Counted from the first letter of the stretch, positions 1 through 8,509 are shown. The stretch is DNA of 64,000 nucleotides from Asanoa hainanensis (GCF_900188485.1 NZ_FZPH01000023.1:47988-111987); one strand, 5' to 3'. Notes: generated by a model from the letters alone, not told the origin. A program made the numbers and translations.

Positions 1-196
1 CGCCGTCCTCGACCTCCTCGATGACCTGCGCCGCGACCACCGGATGACGGTTCTGATCGCCACTCACGAACGACAGGTGGTCGAGCGCTGCGACCGGGTC
101 ATTCGCCTCCGCGACGGAGCCTTGGCGGAGGCCTCGGCCGGACAGGACCGGCCCGCTAGCCAGGCGCACAGCGTTGTGCCCTGGCAGGCGCCGTGA
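1..196 (+). CDS. ABC transporter ATP-binding protein, C-terminal fragment
   Basis: Reading from base 2, an open frame runs in from the left edge and ends at TGA 194-196. The residues contain LIATHERQVVERCDRVIRLRDG, which matches the H-loop and the end of an ABC ATPase (switch histidine in ATHE, then the typical RVIRLRDG strand). The Walker A, Walker B and signature motifs lie outside the window. By family knowledge it would power an exporter of the LolD/MacB type, but substrate and partner permease cannot be seen. Confidence 0.75.
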   Translation, partial: AVLDLLDDLRRDHRMTVLIATHERQVVERCDRVIRLRDGALAEASAGQDRPASQAHSVVPWQAP

Positions 197-307
197 GCGA
201 TGCTGAGCAGCACCCCGGCCCGGGGCGGGCCCGGATATGTGCACCTGTTCGACCTCAGCGGGTCGTCGGCAGCGTTGGCCATCGGCACGACTAGGGCGGG
301 ATCGCAG

Positions 308-1354
308 CTACCTCAGGCGTACCGGCGCGGCGCCGACTGGGATCCGGACGATCTGGTACGGCGGGATGCGGTCGTCGACATCGTGGTTGAAGAGCGGGGT
401 GCGTGGCAGTTGGTTGAGGCTGACGTACAGGTTGCCGTCCGCTCCCACCGCGAGCGTGTCCGGCCACAGCGCGCCAGGCGTGTTCAGTACCGTGGACCAG
501 GTGCCGTCGGTGGCGAGCTTGAACACGGCGCTGTGCTCGTACGCGGTGACGTAGACATTCCCGGAGGCGTCCGTCTCGAGACCGTCGGAGGCACCCTTGT
601 CGCCGTGGTCGACGATCTGCTCGGCGACCTTGTCGTCGTCGAGGTCCCGATCGAGCAAGGCCGCCGTCGGGACGCTGTAGAGTCTGCGGCTCGCCAGCGG
701 GCAGTAGTAGAGCCGATCGCCCGTGGCGCTGATCGCGATGCCGTCGGCGCCTCCGTTGTACAGCTCTCCTTCGCGTACGACGCCCTGCACGATGGCGCGG
801 AAGCCGTCCTCGGCGTGCGTGCTGGGATGCCCGCGGAGTTTGGCCCAGGTGTCACCGGTGGCCAGGTCGATGACGACCAGGGCGCCTTCGGCCTGCGAGT
901 CGGTGAGGTACGCGTATCCGCCGCCGCCTTTCGACAGATCGAAGCGGACGTCGTTGAGGTAGCTGGTCGCGGTCAGCGCTTCGGCCGCGGGCCGGATGAC
1001 GCGCACGACAGAGTCGGTGTCCAGGTCGATCTCGACCAGCTTGGGGCCGCCCTCGATCCACGGGGCGAACGCGAGGCTGCCGGTGTCGAGTGCCCAGAGG
1101 TGCCCGTCGGGGCCGATCACGACACTCTGCACCGAGACCAGGAGCTCGTCGTTGACCTGCCGGCTCGGATAAGGGACCGGCTTGCCGTCGACGATCTCCG
1201 CGACCGTGTACGGCACCGGGTCGCCCCAGCGCGGCACCGAGATGAAGACCCGGCCCGAGTCGGCGGCGGTGACGCCGGTCGCCATCAGGTCATCCAGGTC
1301 GGCGACGAGCTCGAAGTCGGCGGCGACCCATGCTCCTAGCGGTTCCGCGGTCAT
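308..1354 (-). CDS. MRJP/yellow-family beta-propeller protein
   Basis: 348 residues without a signal peptide or membrane segment. Repeated strand patterns such as LVEIDLDTDSVVRVIR, SDGLETDASGNVYVTAYE and DTLAVGADGNLYVSLNQ, plus the LNDVRFD segment, fit the major royal jelly protein/yellow family of six-bladed propellers, related in fold to SMP-30/gluconolactonase. Bacterial members are usually annotated as L-dopachrome tautomerase-related, but their reaction is mostly unproven. The ATG at 1354 overlaps the stop of a short upstream frame (ATGA), which suggests the gene was once second in an operon. A small-molecule oxidation or lactone-type role is inference only. Confidence 0.7.
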   Translation of the reverse strand: MTAEPLGAWVAADFELVADLDDLMATGVTAADSGRVFISVPRWGDPVPYTVAEIVDGKPVPYPSRQVNDELLVSVQSVVIGPDGHLWALDTGSLAFAPWIEGGPKLVEIDLDTDSVVRVIRPAAEALTATSYLNDVRFDLSKGGGGYAYLTDSQAEGALVVIDLATGDTWAKLRGHPSTHAEDGFRAIVQGVVREGELYNGGADGIAISATGDRLYYCPLASRRLYSVPTAALLDRDLDDDKVAEQIVDHGDKGASDGLETDASGNVYVTAYEHSAVFKLATDGTWSTVLNTPGALWPDTLAVGADGNLYVSLNQLPRTPLFNHDVDDRIPPYQIVRIPVGAAPVRLR

Positions 1355-1497
1355 TGGTTGTGCTCCTTGTTGAACCCGAGGAAGGCCGGTGTGGCCTCCT
1401 TGTCGATGCCGAGCGTCTCGACATCGAGGGCGTGTACGCCGATGAAGTAGTTGTGCCGGCCGCTGCCCAGTGCCAGAACCCGCTGCCGTTTCTCCAC
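1351..1497 (-). pseudogene. Short remnant frame overlapping the MRJP gene start
   Basis: A 48-codon frame from GTG 1497 ends in TGA 1353-1351, overlapping the ATG of the MRJP gene by ATGA. The C-terminal residues (ALDVETLGIDKEATPAFLGF) look like real protein rather than a shadow, and the frame is closed upstream by an in-frame TAA at 1533-1531. There is no convincing ribosome binding site. It reads as the 3' end of a lost upstream operon gene, though a functional micro-protein cannot be excluded. I do not recognise the family. Confidence 0.4.
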
Positions 1498-1685
1498 GCT
1501 AGCTCGGCCCGAATTGGACTCGTCGCCTCGTTACCGCTGATGGTTTCGAGGAATATGTGCATCGGGAGGCTTCCCGAACGGCTTCGGTGGCGGCCCGCAC
1601 TCGCTAGGGTCATTTCTTTGGGAAATTGACCGAGAGGCGTCGCGGACATGCTTACGGTCAGCATGGACCACCACGGAGGCGACGG

Positions 1686-3179
1686 TCAGTGGACCAGCAG
1701 GGGTGTCGCGTCGCCGGCTGGACCGTCGTTGGGTTCGTCCGCTGTGCCGGTGCCGTCTGGTTGGGGTACGCGTACCAGAGTGATGGCGAGGAACGCGGCG
1801 ACGACCAGGAAGCCGACCGCCCACCAGACTGCGGTGGCGTACCCGTGCACGATCGCCTGGTTGGCGGTTCCGGCGTGTTCGAGGAGCCACGTCGCCGTGG
1901 CGCCGGCCGCGACCGTGTTGAGCAGCGCGGTGCCGATGGAGGCACCGACCTGTTGCGACGTGTTGATGATCGCGGAGGCGATGCCGGCTTCGTGCCTGCG
2001 CAGCCCGTGGGTCGCCAGGCTCATCGCGGGCAGGAACGCCGTGCCGGTACCGAGGCCGAGCAGGACCTGGCTGGGCAGGATCAGCGCCAGGTAGGAACTA
2101 TCCACCGTCATCTGGGTCAGCAACAGCAGGCCGATCGCCGCGGTCAGAAAGCTCCCAGCGAGGAGGACTCCGGGCCGGACGCGGTGGCTGAGCCGGGCGC
2201 CGATCAGGGTCGGGCCGAGGATCATCGCGATGATGAGCGGAAGGAAACCGAGCCCGGTGCGGACCGGTGACCAGGCCTGGACGACCTGCAGGTAGTAGGT
2301 CAGGAAGAGGAACAGGCCGAACATGCCGACCATGGAAAGCCCGATCGAAGCGTAGACGCCGCCTCGGGTGCGTTCGGTCACCACCCGCAGCGGCAGCAGC
2401 GGATTGGGCACTCTCGCCTCGACCAGCACGAAAGCGAGCAGCAGGACGGCGGACGCGAGGAACGAGCCCAGCGTCCAGCCGGCGGTCCAGCCGTCCGACT
2501 CGGCCCGGGTGAAGCCGTAGACGAGCGCGACGAGACCGGCGGTGGCGAGCATGACACCGGGGACGTCCAGGCGCTCGCGTCGGCGCACCCCGGTCGTGTC
2601 GTGGATCGTGGGAATGGCACCGATCGTCGCGACGAGAGCGAACGGGACGTTGATGAACAGCGCCCAGCGCCAGTCCAGGTACTCGGTGAGGACACCGCCG
2701 AGGATAAGGCCGACGCCACCACCGGCAGCGGCTATCGCTCCGAAGACGGCGTACGCCCGGGCACGCTCCTTCGCTTCGGTGAAGGTCACCGAGAGCAGCG
2801 CCAGCGCGGCCGGGGCGAGGAGCGCGGCGAAGGCGCCCTGCAGGGCGCGCGCGGTCAGCAGCGTCCCGGTGTCGGCCGCGACGCCACCGACGGCCGAGGC
2901 GACGGCGAAGCCGAGCAGCCCGACCAGGAAGATCCGTTTGCGGCCGGCGATGTCCGCCAGCCGGCCGCCGAAGAGCAGGAGGCCACCGAACGCGAGGGTG
3001 TAGCCGGTGATCACCCATTGCCGGTTGCCGTCGGAGAAGCCGAGATCGTGCTGGGCCGAGGGCAGCGCGATGTTCACCACCGTCGCGTCCAGGGCGACCA
3101 TCAGCTGAGCCAGGGATATGAAGATCAACGCCAACCAACGGCGGGGATTGGCGGGCACGGGATCGGACGAGAGTCGCAT
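1686..3179 (-). CDS. DHA2-family MFS drug exporter
   Basis: 497 residues with about 14 hydrophobic segments, as expected for the DHA2 (EmrB/QacA) proton antiporter family. Motif A is visible as GGRLADIAGRKR after helix 2, preceded by the family hallmark LDATVVNIALP in helix 1. A hydrophilic tail rich in Gly, Asp and Pro follows the last helix. It probably exports a drug or secondary metabolite from the cytoplasmic membrane. The next genes on the same strand begin 28 bp upstream of its start, so it may be co-transcribed with the PPOX/membrane-protein pair under the divergent TetR. Confidence 0.9.
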   Translation of the reverse strand: MRLSSDPVPANPRRWLALIFISLAQLMVALDATVVNIALPSAQHDLGFSDGNRQWVITGYTLAFGGLLLFGGRLADIAGRKRIFLVGLLGFAVASAVGGVAADTGTLLTARALQGAFAALLAPAALALLSVTFTEAKERARAYAVFGAIAAAGGGVGLILGGVLTEYLDWRWALFINVPFALVATIGAIPTIHDTTGVRRRERLDVPGVMLATAGLVALVYGFTRAESDGWTAGWTLGSFLASAVLLLAFVLVEARVPNPLLPLRVVTERTRGGVYASIGLSMVGMFGLFLFLTYYLQVVQAWSPVRTGLGFLPLIIAMILGPTLIGARLSHRVRPGVLLAGSFLTAAIGLLLLTQMTVDSSYLALILPSQVLLGLGTGTAFLPAMSLATHGLRRHEAGIASAIINTSQQVGASIGTALLNTVAAGATATWLLEHAGTANQAIVHGYATAVWWAVGFLVVAAFLAITLVRVPQPDGTGTADEPNDGPAGDATPLLVH

Positions 3180-3207
3180 GTGGACCTGTTCTGTTCGGGG
3201 GTTGGCG

Positions 3208-3585
3208 TCAGAGGCTGATGGCGATGCCGATGCGGCGGTCGCGTCGGCGCAGGAGCAGGTCGGCGGCGAACACCAACCGGGAGATCGGGAAGCGGCGGGA
3301 CATCAGGCGGCGTACGCGGGCCGTCCCTTCGCGGTCCAGCAGCCGGGCCTGGCCGCGCACCATCGGTGCGTCCGCGGCGACCCGTCCGCTCATGTCGCAT
3401 GGTGTGACGGTCACCGTGGCGTTGTAACGGATTCTCTTGACCTTCCCGCTGGTGCGCTCGGTGAGCACGAACAGCTCGCCGGCGTCCGCGACGACGCCGA
3501 CCGGAGTGGGGACCGGTCGGCCGTCCCGGCGGTAGGTGGTCACGCTGGCGTAGCGGGCGCGGGCGATCGGGGCGGGCACGCTCAT
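3208..3585 (-). CDS. PPOX-class (F420-type) flavin/deazaflavin-binding protein
   Basis: 125 residues with the split beta-barrel pattern of pyridoxamine-phosphate-oxidase-like proteins: YASVTTYRRDGRPVPTPVGVV, then LFVLTERTSGKVKRIRYNATVTVTPC and a GRV stretch. Small actinobacterial members of this length commonly bind F420 and reduce small substrates; whether this one does is inferred. ATG 3585 overlaps the stop of the upstream membrane protein by four bases (ATGA), so the two are translationally coupled. Together with the MFS exporter they look like one detoxification or resistance operon. Confidence 0.8.
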   Translation of the reverse strand: MSVPAPIARARYASVTTYRRDGRPVPTPVGVVADAGELFVLTERTSGKVKRIRYNATVTVTPCDMSGRVAADAPMVRGQARLLDREGTARVRRLMSRRFPISRLVFAADLLLRRRDRRIGIAISL

Positions 3586-4004
3586 GCCGGCCTCGCGGCG
3601 TTTCGCCGGTCCAGCCAGAGGGCGCCCGCGACAGCCGCGGCACCGAGTGCCTCCCAGCCCGCGGCATGGAGGAACGCCCTCGGTGCGCGACCGGTGACCG
3701 CGAGCCCAGCGAGGCCACCCGCCATCAGCGCCCGGCGGGCGATCACGAAGGTGGGAAAGCCGGGCCAGCCCCGCGCTGCTCCGAGCAGGTAGGCCCCGCC
3801 CTCACCGATCGCGGCGAAGGAACTGCTGCCCAGGACGGCGGCGGTGTGGTCACCCGGCCCTCGCTCGGGTGGGTTCTCGAAACCGGACAAACGCTCAGGG
3901 CTGACCACGCCAAGCATCCCGAGGGCCCCGCCGATTGTGCCCAGGGCGGCCAGCGTCCAGAAGGCGGCGTCCCGCGGCCTCGCGTAAAACGGTAGTGGCA
4001 TCAC
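3582..4004 (-). CDS. Four-helix membrane protein
   Basis: About 140 residues with four predicted hydrophobic helices: AAFWTLAALGTIGGALGMLG, a central one around GGAYLLGAARGW, then MAGGLAGLAV and EALGAAAVAGALW. I recognise no enzyme motif. Translation can start at GTG 4004 or ATG 4001, and both lie on the left half of the TetR intergenic palindromes, so the mRNA may be nearly leaderless and repression would block this start. It is the first gene of the leftward operon coupled to the PPOX gene. Function unknown. Confidence 0.65.
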   Translation of the reverse strand: MMPLPFYARPRDAAFWTLAALGTIGGALGMLGVVSPERLSGFENPPERGPGDHTAAVLGSSSFAAIGEGGAYLLGAARGWPGFPTFVIARRALMAGGLAGLAVTGRAPRAFLHAAGWEALGAAAVAGALWLDRRNAARPA

Positions 4005-4023
4005 CGTTTTGACGATAGCGCTA

Positions 4024-4046
4024 AAGTGGTGATGTCGCCACCACTT
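4024..4046. promoter_or_regulatory. Palindromic TetR operator candidate
   Basis: AAGTGGTG and CACCACTT form a perfect 8-bp inverted repeat separated by 7 bp, midway between the divergent membrane-protein gene and the TetR gene. A second, looser inverted repeat (ATCACC at 4000-4005 with GGTGAT at 4028-4033) overlaps the leftward start codon. The position is typical for a TetR dimer controlling both directions. Confidence 0.6.
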
Positions 4047-4063
4047 CGATCGGAGGTCCGACG

Positions 4064-4615
4064 ATGCGGGCTCCCCGCCGGGACCAGCTCCGCAACCGCC
4101 AACGGTTGGTCACGGCCGCCCGCGAGGCCTTCACCGAGCAGGGCCCGGACATCGCCCTCGACGAGATCGCGCGCCGGGCTGGCGTGGGCACCACCACCCT
4201 TTACCGGCACTTTCCCGAGAAGGAGGGGCTGATCGAGGCGGTCCTCGACGACCTCGCTGCGGCGGTGAAGGACAACGCCGACCGCGCCATGGAAGGCGCT
4301 GACCCGGTCAGCGCCTTCCGGGCGGTGTTCACCCAGAGCTGCGACATGTCGGAGCGGGAAACGGCGACCTTCGCCCAACTGGCCGGTGCGGGCGAGCGGG
4401 CCGACCACCACGCCCAGCGTCTGATCACCTCCGTGGTCGGCCCGGCCACGGATCGGCTGCGAACCGCCGGCCGGCTACGGGCTGGCATCACCGCCGAGGA
4501 CATCGCCTCCTTCGTCCGCATGACCCTCACCGCGGACAGCGACGACGCCCGCGCGAAGGCCATCCACGTCATGCTCGACGGCCTCGTCACCCCGGAGCCC
4601 GCCGCGGTGCCCTGA
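4064..4615 (+). CDS. TetR-family transcriptional regulator
   Basis: 183 residues. The N-terminal helix-turn-helix is clear at about residues 10-55 (AREAFTEQGPDIALDEIARR, then GVGTTTLYRHFPEKEGL). The helical C-terminal part is the ligand and dimer domain. An SD (CGGAGGT) sits upstream of ATG 4064. The palindrome at 4024-4046 lies just before the SD, so autorepression and repression of the divergent PPOX/membrane-protein operon (and perhaps the DHA2 exporter) is the likely circuit. The ligand is unknown. Confidence 0.88.
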   Translation: MRAPRRDQLRNRQRLVTAAREAFTEQGPDIALDEIARRAGVGTTTLYRHFPEKEGLIEAVLDDLAAAVKDNADRAMEGADPVSAFRAVFTQSCDMSERETATFAQLAGAGERADHHAQRLITSVVGPATDRLRTAGRLRAGITAEDIASFVRMTLTADSDDARAKAIHVMLDGLVTPEPAAVP

Positions 4616-4747
4616 TCCGTTCAGACCGGTGCGTGCACGGCGGCGAGGTAGGCGAGCGCCTCGGCACTGCGGCTGTGCGGCGGAAGAGCTGCCTAGCCTC
4701 ATCGGCCTGACTACGTGCAGCCCCACAAGGGGTGAAGCCCAGCCCGT

Positions 4748-5308
4748 TCAGCTCATGATGTCGGCGTAGTCGACGGCGCTGAGCGGGCCTTCCGACAGGG
4801 ATCCGTCACCGCGCGGGACACCGCGTATCTGCCCCTCCCGGGTGAACACCACCCCGCTGACGTCGGACCGGCCCGCGAGCGTGCAGACGACCTGGCCGTA
4901 GGCGACGGCCTCGTCGCTGCGGCCCGCGCCGATTCCGGCCGCCGGCACCTCGACAGCCACCGCGGTTCCGCTGGGCGCAGGGGACACCGTCGGGGTTCCG
5001 GTCAGTGCGGTCGTCAGGGTCTGGTCGCGTTCGGCGTTGGTCGGCCCGGCCAACAGGTGTGCGAACTGCTCGGCGAGAGTCGGCGCCGTCGACAACCGGC
5101 GGGTGACGGCCACCAGCCGGCCGTCGCGGACGAAACAGAGGCGCTCGGCGACGTGGTTGTCCCCCGGCGGTGCCGCGGTGGCCGGCGTGAAGACCGGGAA
5201 GGGACCGCGGGGCGCCTCGATCTCGCGCGGGACCTTCTCCGTGGTGATGCCACACCCGCCCAGCAGGAGGGCGGCGACCGCGAGCGTAGCGGCGAAACGG
5301 CGGGTCAC
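4748..5308 (-). CDS. GerMN-domain lipoprotein (LpqB-like partner of a two-component system)
   Basis: 186 residues starting at GTG 5308, which overlaps the kinase stop by four bases (GTGA). The N-terminus is a lipoprotein signal, RRFAATLAVAALLLGGC, with lipobox LGGC. The rest fits a GerMN (Spo0M/LpqB-type) domain: LAEQFAHLLAGPTNAERDQ, TLTTALTGTP, then AYGQVVCTLAGRSDVSGVVF. In mycobacteria the order mtrA-mtrB-lpqB places a larger GerMN lipoprotein after a sensor kinase and it modulates the sensor. Here the protein is shorter and seems to lack the second LpqB domain. An accessory sensing role is inferred from the operon. Confidence 0.8.
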   Translation of the reverse strand: MTRRFAATLAVAALLLGGCGITTEKVPREIEAPRGPFPVFTPATAAPPGDNHVAERLCFVRDGRLVAVTRRLSTAPTLAEQFAHLLAGPTNAERDQTLTTALTGTPTVSPAPSGTAVAVEVPAAGIGAGRSDEAVAYGQVVCTLAGRSDVSGVVFTREGQIRGVPRGDGSLSEGPLSAVDYADIMS

Positions 5309-6663
5309 GGCGCGCACCCCAGCAGGTCGACGCGGAACCGGGCGCCGCCGCCGGGCCGGTCCAGGATGACGGCGCCGCCCTGATGCGCCGCGGCATGTTG
5401 GGCCACCAGGGCCAGCCCCAGACCGGTGCCCGCGCTGTCGCCGCGGGCGGTCGCGGCCCGTCCACGAACGAAGCGGCCGAACACCGTGTCGCGATCGGCT
5501 GGCGGCACGCCCGGTCCTTCGTCGTCGACCTCCAGGTAGCACCGGTCCCCCTCCGCGCCGAGCCGGACAGCGACCGGTCCGCCCCCGTGCTGGACGGCGT
5601 TGTCCAGCAGGTTGCCCAGCATCTGGCGGAACCGCTTGCGGTCGACGTGCCACCGCTGCGGGGTGCCGTCGACGAGGATCACCAGATCCTCCGGCAAGCG
5701 GCGGGATCGGCAGACGTGCCGCGCGAGCTCCGCGACCGCGACCGGCTCCCGCTGCGCGGGTTGATCGCTGCGGGCCAGCTCGAGCAGGTCGTTGACCAAC
5801 ACCTGAAAGCGTTGGATCTCAACGGAGACGAGGCTGGCCGCTGCGGCCGACCGCTCGTCGAGGGTGTCCCGTCGCCGGGTGAGCACGCTGGCCGAGGCCG
5901 CGAGCGTCTGCAGCGGAGATCGCAACTCGTGCGCCACGTCGGCGGCGAACCGGCGGTCACGTTCCAGTCGTCCGGAGAGCTCGTCGACCATGCCGTTGAA
6001 CGACCGGGTCAAGCTGCTCAGGTCGGGATCCGATGCCGCGTCCAACCGGGCGGTCAGGTCGCCGCCGGCGATGTCCCGCGCCGCACGGGTGACCTCGCCC
6101 AACGGCCGCAGCACCCGCCGGGTGGCATACCAGCCGACCCCGCCGCCCGCCGCCGTGGTCATCAGGGCGACCGCCAGGAGCACGGCGCCGACGGTACGAA
6201 CGGTTCCGTCCAGTTCGGCCAAGGAGTCGACCTGGTAAAACGCGGTGCCGCCGGTCAGGGGAACTCCCACGACCACCGCCGGGCCGGAGGCCGAGCCGAT
6301 GCGTTGGACCGCCGGCCGACCGCCCTCGACGATCTTCCGCAGCGGCGCCGGGATGGCGTCGGTCACCGCGCTGTCGGCACCCCGGGCGTACCAGCGACCA
6401 TCGAGGCGCAGCACGGGTTGGCGGGCGCTTCCGGTGTCGAGGGAACGCAGCACCTCCAGCACGTCGGGTTGGTCTCCGCTGATGCCACTGTGGACGATCG
6501 TCGCGTTGAAGTACGCGGCCCGGACGGCCGTGCGCTCGCGCTCGTCGAGCAACGTCGTGCGGATCAGCTGGTACGAGGCCAGCGCCAGGCACGCCGACAG
6601 CACGAGCGCGCCGGCGGCGTACCCCGCGGTGATCCTGGCCCGAAGACCCCTTGGCCGTCTCAC
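5305..6663 (-). CDS. Sensor histidine kinase, MtrB-like order
   Basis: 452 residues from GTG 6663, chosen because it overlaps the regulator stop (GTGA); longer in-frame starts would run into the regulator gene. Helix 1 lies at about residues 10-32 (AGYAAGALVLSACLALASYQ), followed by an extracytoplasmic sensor of about 110 residues, helix 2 (AVLLAVALMTTAAGGGVGWY), HAMP, the H-box FAADVAHELRSPLQTL, then N, G1 and G2 boxes (NLLDNAVQHG, DDEGPGVPP, GTGLGLAL). It is the membrane kinase partner of the upstream regulator. Coupling to a GerMN lipoprotein suggests cell-wall or envelope sensing. Confidence 0.9.
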   Translation of the reverse strand: MRRPRGLRARITAGYAAGALVLSACLALASYQLIRTTLLDERERTAVRAAYFNATIVHSGISGDQPDVLEVLRSLDTGSARQPVLRLDGRWYARGADSAVTDAIPAPLRKIVEGGRPAVQRIGSASGPAVVVGVPLTGGTAFYQVDSLAELDGTVRTVGAVLLAVALMTTAAGGGVGWYATRRVLRPLGEVTRAARDIAGGDLTARLDAASDPDLSSLTRSFNGMVDELSGRLERDRRFAADVAHELRSPLQTLAASASVLTRRRDTLDERSAAAASLVSVEIQRFQVLVNDLLELARSDQPAQREPVAVAELARHVCRSRRLPEDLVILVDGTPQRWHVDRKRFRQMLGNLLDNAVQHGGGPVAVRLGAEGDRCYLEVDDEGPGVPPADRDTVFGRFVRGRAATARGDSAGTGLGLALVAQHAAAHQGGAVILDRPGGGARFRVDLLGCAP

Positions 6664-7355
6664 CGTTGCAGCTTGTAGCCCAGCCCCCGCACCGTCACGA
6701 GGTGCCTGGGCGCGCCGGAGTCGTCTTCGATCTTGTTGCGCAGTCGACCGACGTGCACGTCGACGAGGCGTTCGTCGCCGACGTCGTAGCCCCACACCCG
6801 GGAGAGCAACTGCGCACGGGAGAGCACCCGACCGGCATGCTCGGCGAGCTCGCAGAGCAGGCGGAACTCGGTGCGGGTCACCGCCACCTGCGAGCCGCGG
6901 AACCGCACCTCGCCGGCCTCGGGACGGACCTCCAGATCACCGAACACCAGGGCCGGAACGTCGTCGGTGGGTGCGGAAGTCCGCAGGCGGCGTTGCAGGG
7001 CGCGTAGCCGAGCGGTCAGCTCCTCGATGGCCACGGGCTTGACCACGTAGTCGTCGGCGCCGGCTTCCAGGGCGGCGACGATGTCCGCTTTGTCGTCGCG
7101 CGCGCTGACTACGACGATCGGAACGTCGTCGTCACGCTCGCGCAGTTGCCGGATGCACTCGAAGCCGTCGATGCCGGGCAGCATCAGGTCGACGATCGCC
7201 ACGTCGGCCGCGTTTCTGCCCTGCAACAGCAGGCCCTCCTCCGCGGTGCCGACCCCCACCACCGTGTATCCCTCGTCCTCGAGGGCGAGCACCAACGACA
7301 GGCGAATACGGTTGTCATCCTCGATCACCAGCACGGCTGTCACCTTTCGCATCAT
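6660..7355 (-). CDS. OmpR-family response regulator
   Basis: 231 residues. Receiver at about 5-118 with the acidic pocket (VIEDD), phospho-acceptor Asp in VDLMLPGIDG, Thr/Ser position in VVVSARD and Lys in VVKPVA. Winged-helix DNA-binding domain at about 138-230 (VTRTEFRLLCELAEHAG, VHVGRLRNKIE, VRGLGYKL). ATG 7355 is preferred because GAGGA lies five bases upstream; ATG 7352 and GTG 7343 are alternatives. First gene of the regulator-kinase-lipoprotein operon, divergent from the STAS gene. Confidence 0.92.
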   Translation of the reverse strand: MMRKVTAVLVIEDDNRIRLSLVLALEDEGYTVVGVGTAEEGLLLQGRNAADVAIVDLMLPGIDGFECIRQLRERDDDVPIVVVSARDDKADIVAALEAGADDYVVKPVAIEELTARLRALQRRLRTSAPTDDVPALVFGDLEVRPEAGEVRFRGSQVAVTRTEFRLLCELAEHAGRVLSRAQLLSRVWGYDVGDERLVDVHVGRLRNKIEDDSGAPRHLVTVRGLGYKLQR

Positions 7356-7491
7356 GCCCGTCCTCGGAGACGTCCGCATCGGCAGGCGGTCGGGTGCGCC
7401 GTTGTCATCGAACTGACATACCGCCGCGCGGCCTTCGCCACACCGGATGCCCATCCTGGCAGGAGACGACGGCGGCAAGGGGAGCGGGCGG

Positions 7492-7833
7492 GTGAACACG
7501 ACGACCCGACGGGCGATCTGCACGGTGCCGCTGATCCATGTCGCGGTCACCGAAAGCCTGTCGACCGCGACGGCTCCCGCTCTCGAGGCCACGCTCCGTG
7601 AGATCCTCCCCCTGCGGCCTCGGCTCGTGGTCGTGGACCTGGCGGCGTGCGAGCTCATTGACGCCGCCGCCATCGAGGTGCTGTTGGACCTGCACCGAGC
7701 CCTGTGGCGGCAGGACGGCCGGCTCACACTGCGGTCGGTGAGCCCGCGCCTGAACCGCCTGCTGACGCTGGCCCGTGCGGCGCAGGTGCTCGACATCAGC
7801 ACTCACGAGGGCGATGTGACGCTGTCGTCATGA
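7492..7833 (+). CDS. STAS-domain protein (anti-anti-sigma type)
   Basis: 113 residues from GTG 7492, which has GGGGAGCG upstream; an ATG at 7447 is possible. The STAS core is visible as LVVVDLAACELIDAAAIEVLLDLHRALWRQD, although the usual Ser/Thr phosphorylation position is occupied by Ala or Ile (DAAAIE), so classical phosphorylation by an RsbW-type kinase is doubtful. An internally deleted copy of this gene lies at 36898-37024 with a matching upstream region. Probable partner-switching or scaffold function; no RsbW gene is in the window. Confidence 0.75.
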   Translation: MNTTTRRAICTVPLIHVAVTESLSTATAPALEATLREILPLRPRLVVVDLAACELIDAAAIEVLLDLHRALWRQDGRLTLRSVSPRLNRLLTLARAAQVLDISTHEGDVTLSS

Positions 7834-8050
7834 GACCGTCATGACGTCGCGCGAATACCGCCATGTGCGGCCCCGAGACTGGGGCCATCCGGTTGGCGGT
7901 GCGATGACCGGCCGCGGCGACGTGGTCGATGCGGTGCACGGCCCTGGATGTGCGGGACTGTCCTGCCCGGCGTGCCAGCGGTTCGCGGCGCCGGGCGGGG
8001 CGGCTCCCGCGACGATGCGCACGGCTCCGACCCCGAAGGGCGTCCGCACC

Positions 8051-8326
8051 ATGTATGACACGAGCTTCCCGGACGACGGCCCGGTGGGTCGACCGCCCCG
8101 GGCCGACCGCCATGCGGCGGATCTGGAGCTGGCGACGGCGGTGGTGGGCCGGCTGTCCGCCGATCCTGAGCTCGCGGAAGCCGAGATCCAGGTCGCGGTG
8201 CAGAACAGGGTGGTGCTTCTAGGCGGTTATGCGCCGAATCGCACGACCCGCACCCACGCCGGCGACTCCGCGTGGCGCGTCGTCGGCGTGTTCGATGTCT
8301 GCAACCTCATCCAGGTGCCGGCCTGA
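8051..8326 (+). CDS. BON-domain protein, copy 1
   Basis: 91 residues from ATG 8051; the start is chosen by alignment with the paralogue at 33465-33740, which also begins MYDT. The BON signature covers most of the chain: AVVGRLSADPELAEAEIQVAVQNRVVLLGGYA and DSAWRVVGVFDVCNLIQV. BON domains bind phospholipid or other polymers and are common in osmotic-stress proteins. No signal peptide, so a cytoplasmic role is likely. About 220 bp upstream is also conserved with the other copy, including a CPACQ-encoding stretch that could be a longer N-terminus here (open from ATG 7841). Confidence 0.75.
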   Translation: MYDTSFPDDGPVGRPPRADRHAADLELATAVVGRLSADPELAEAEIQVAVQNRVVLLGGYAPNRTTRTHAGDSAWRVVGVFDVCNLIQVPA

Positions 8327-8509
8327 CCGACCCCGTTGGCCTAAACCGGCCACAATTCCTGAAGCCCTGTCCGTCTAGGGCTTTCGCGCCCTCACTCGAT
8401 CGTGGGGCCACAATGGACAGCCGTCTCGAACGGCGTGTTCGCGGATGCTGCGCTAATTTGACAGCGATATATTTCCGTGGATTCGTGGTTGACCCGGGTC
8501 GGGGGCGGG

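Noticed and set aside
200..1339. Open frame of 379 codons on the plus strand opposite the MRJP gene
   Set aside because: Arg/Val/Asp-rich with no domain pattern; it is the antisense shadow of a GC-rich gene on the minus strand, which has clear propeller repeats.
5383..6678. 431-codon plus-strand frame opposite the histidine kinase
   Set aside because: Composition is Arg/Gly/Gln-rich and lacks any motif, while the minus strand has all kinase boxes.
7841..8050. N-terminal extension of BON copy 1 with a CPACQ zinc motif
   Set aside because: The matching region of copy 2 is broken in that frame and the mature BON starts align at MYDT, so I kept the shorter start, though the longer one is open.
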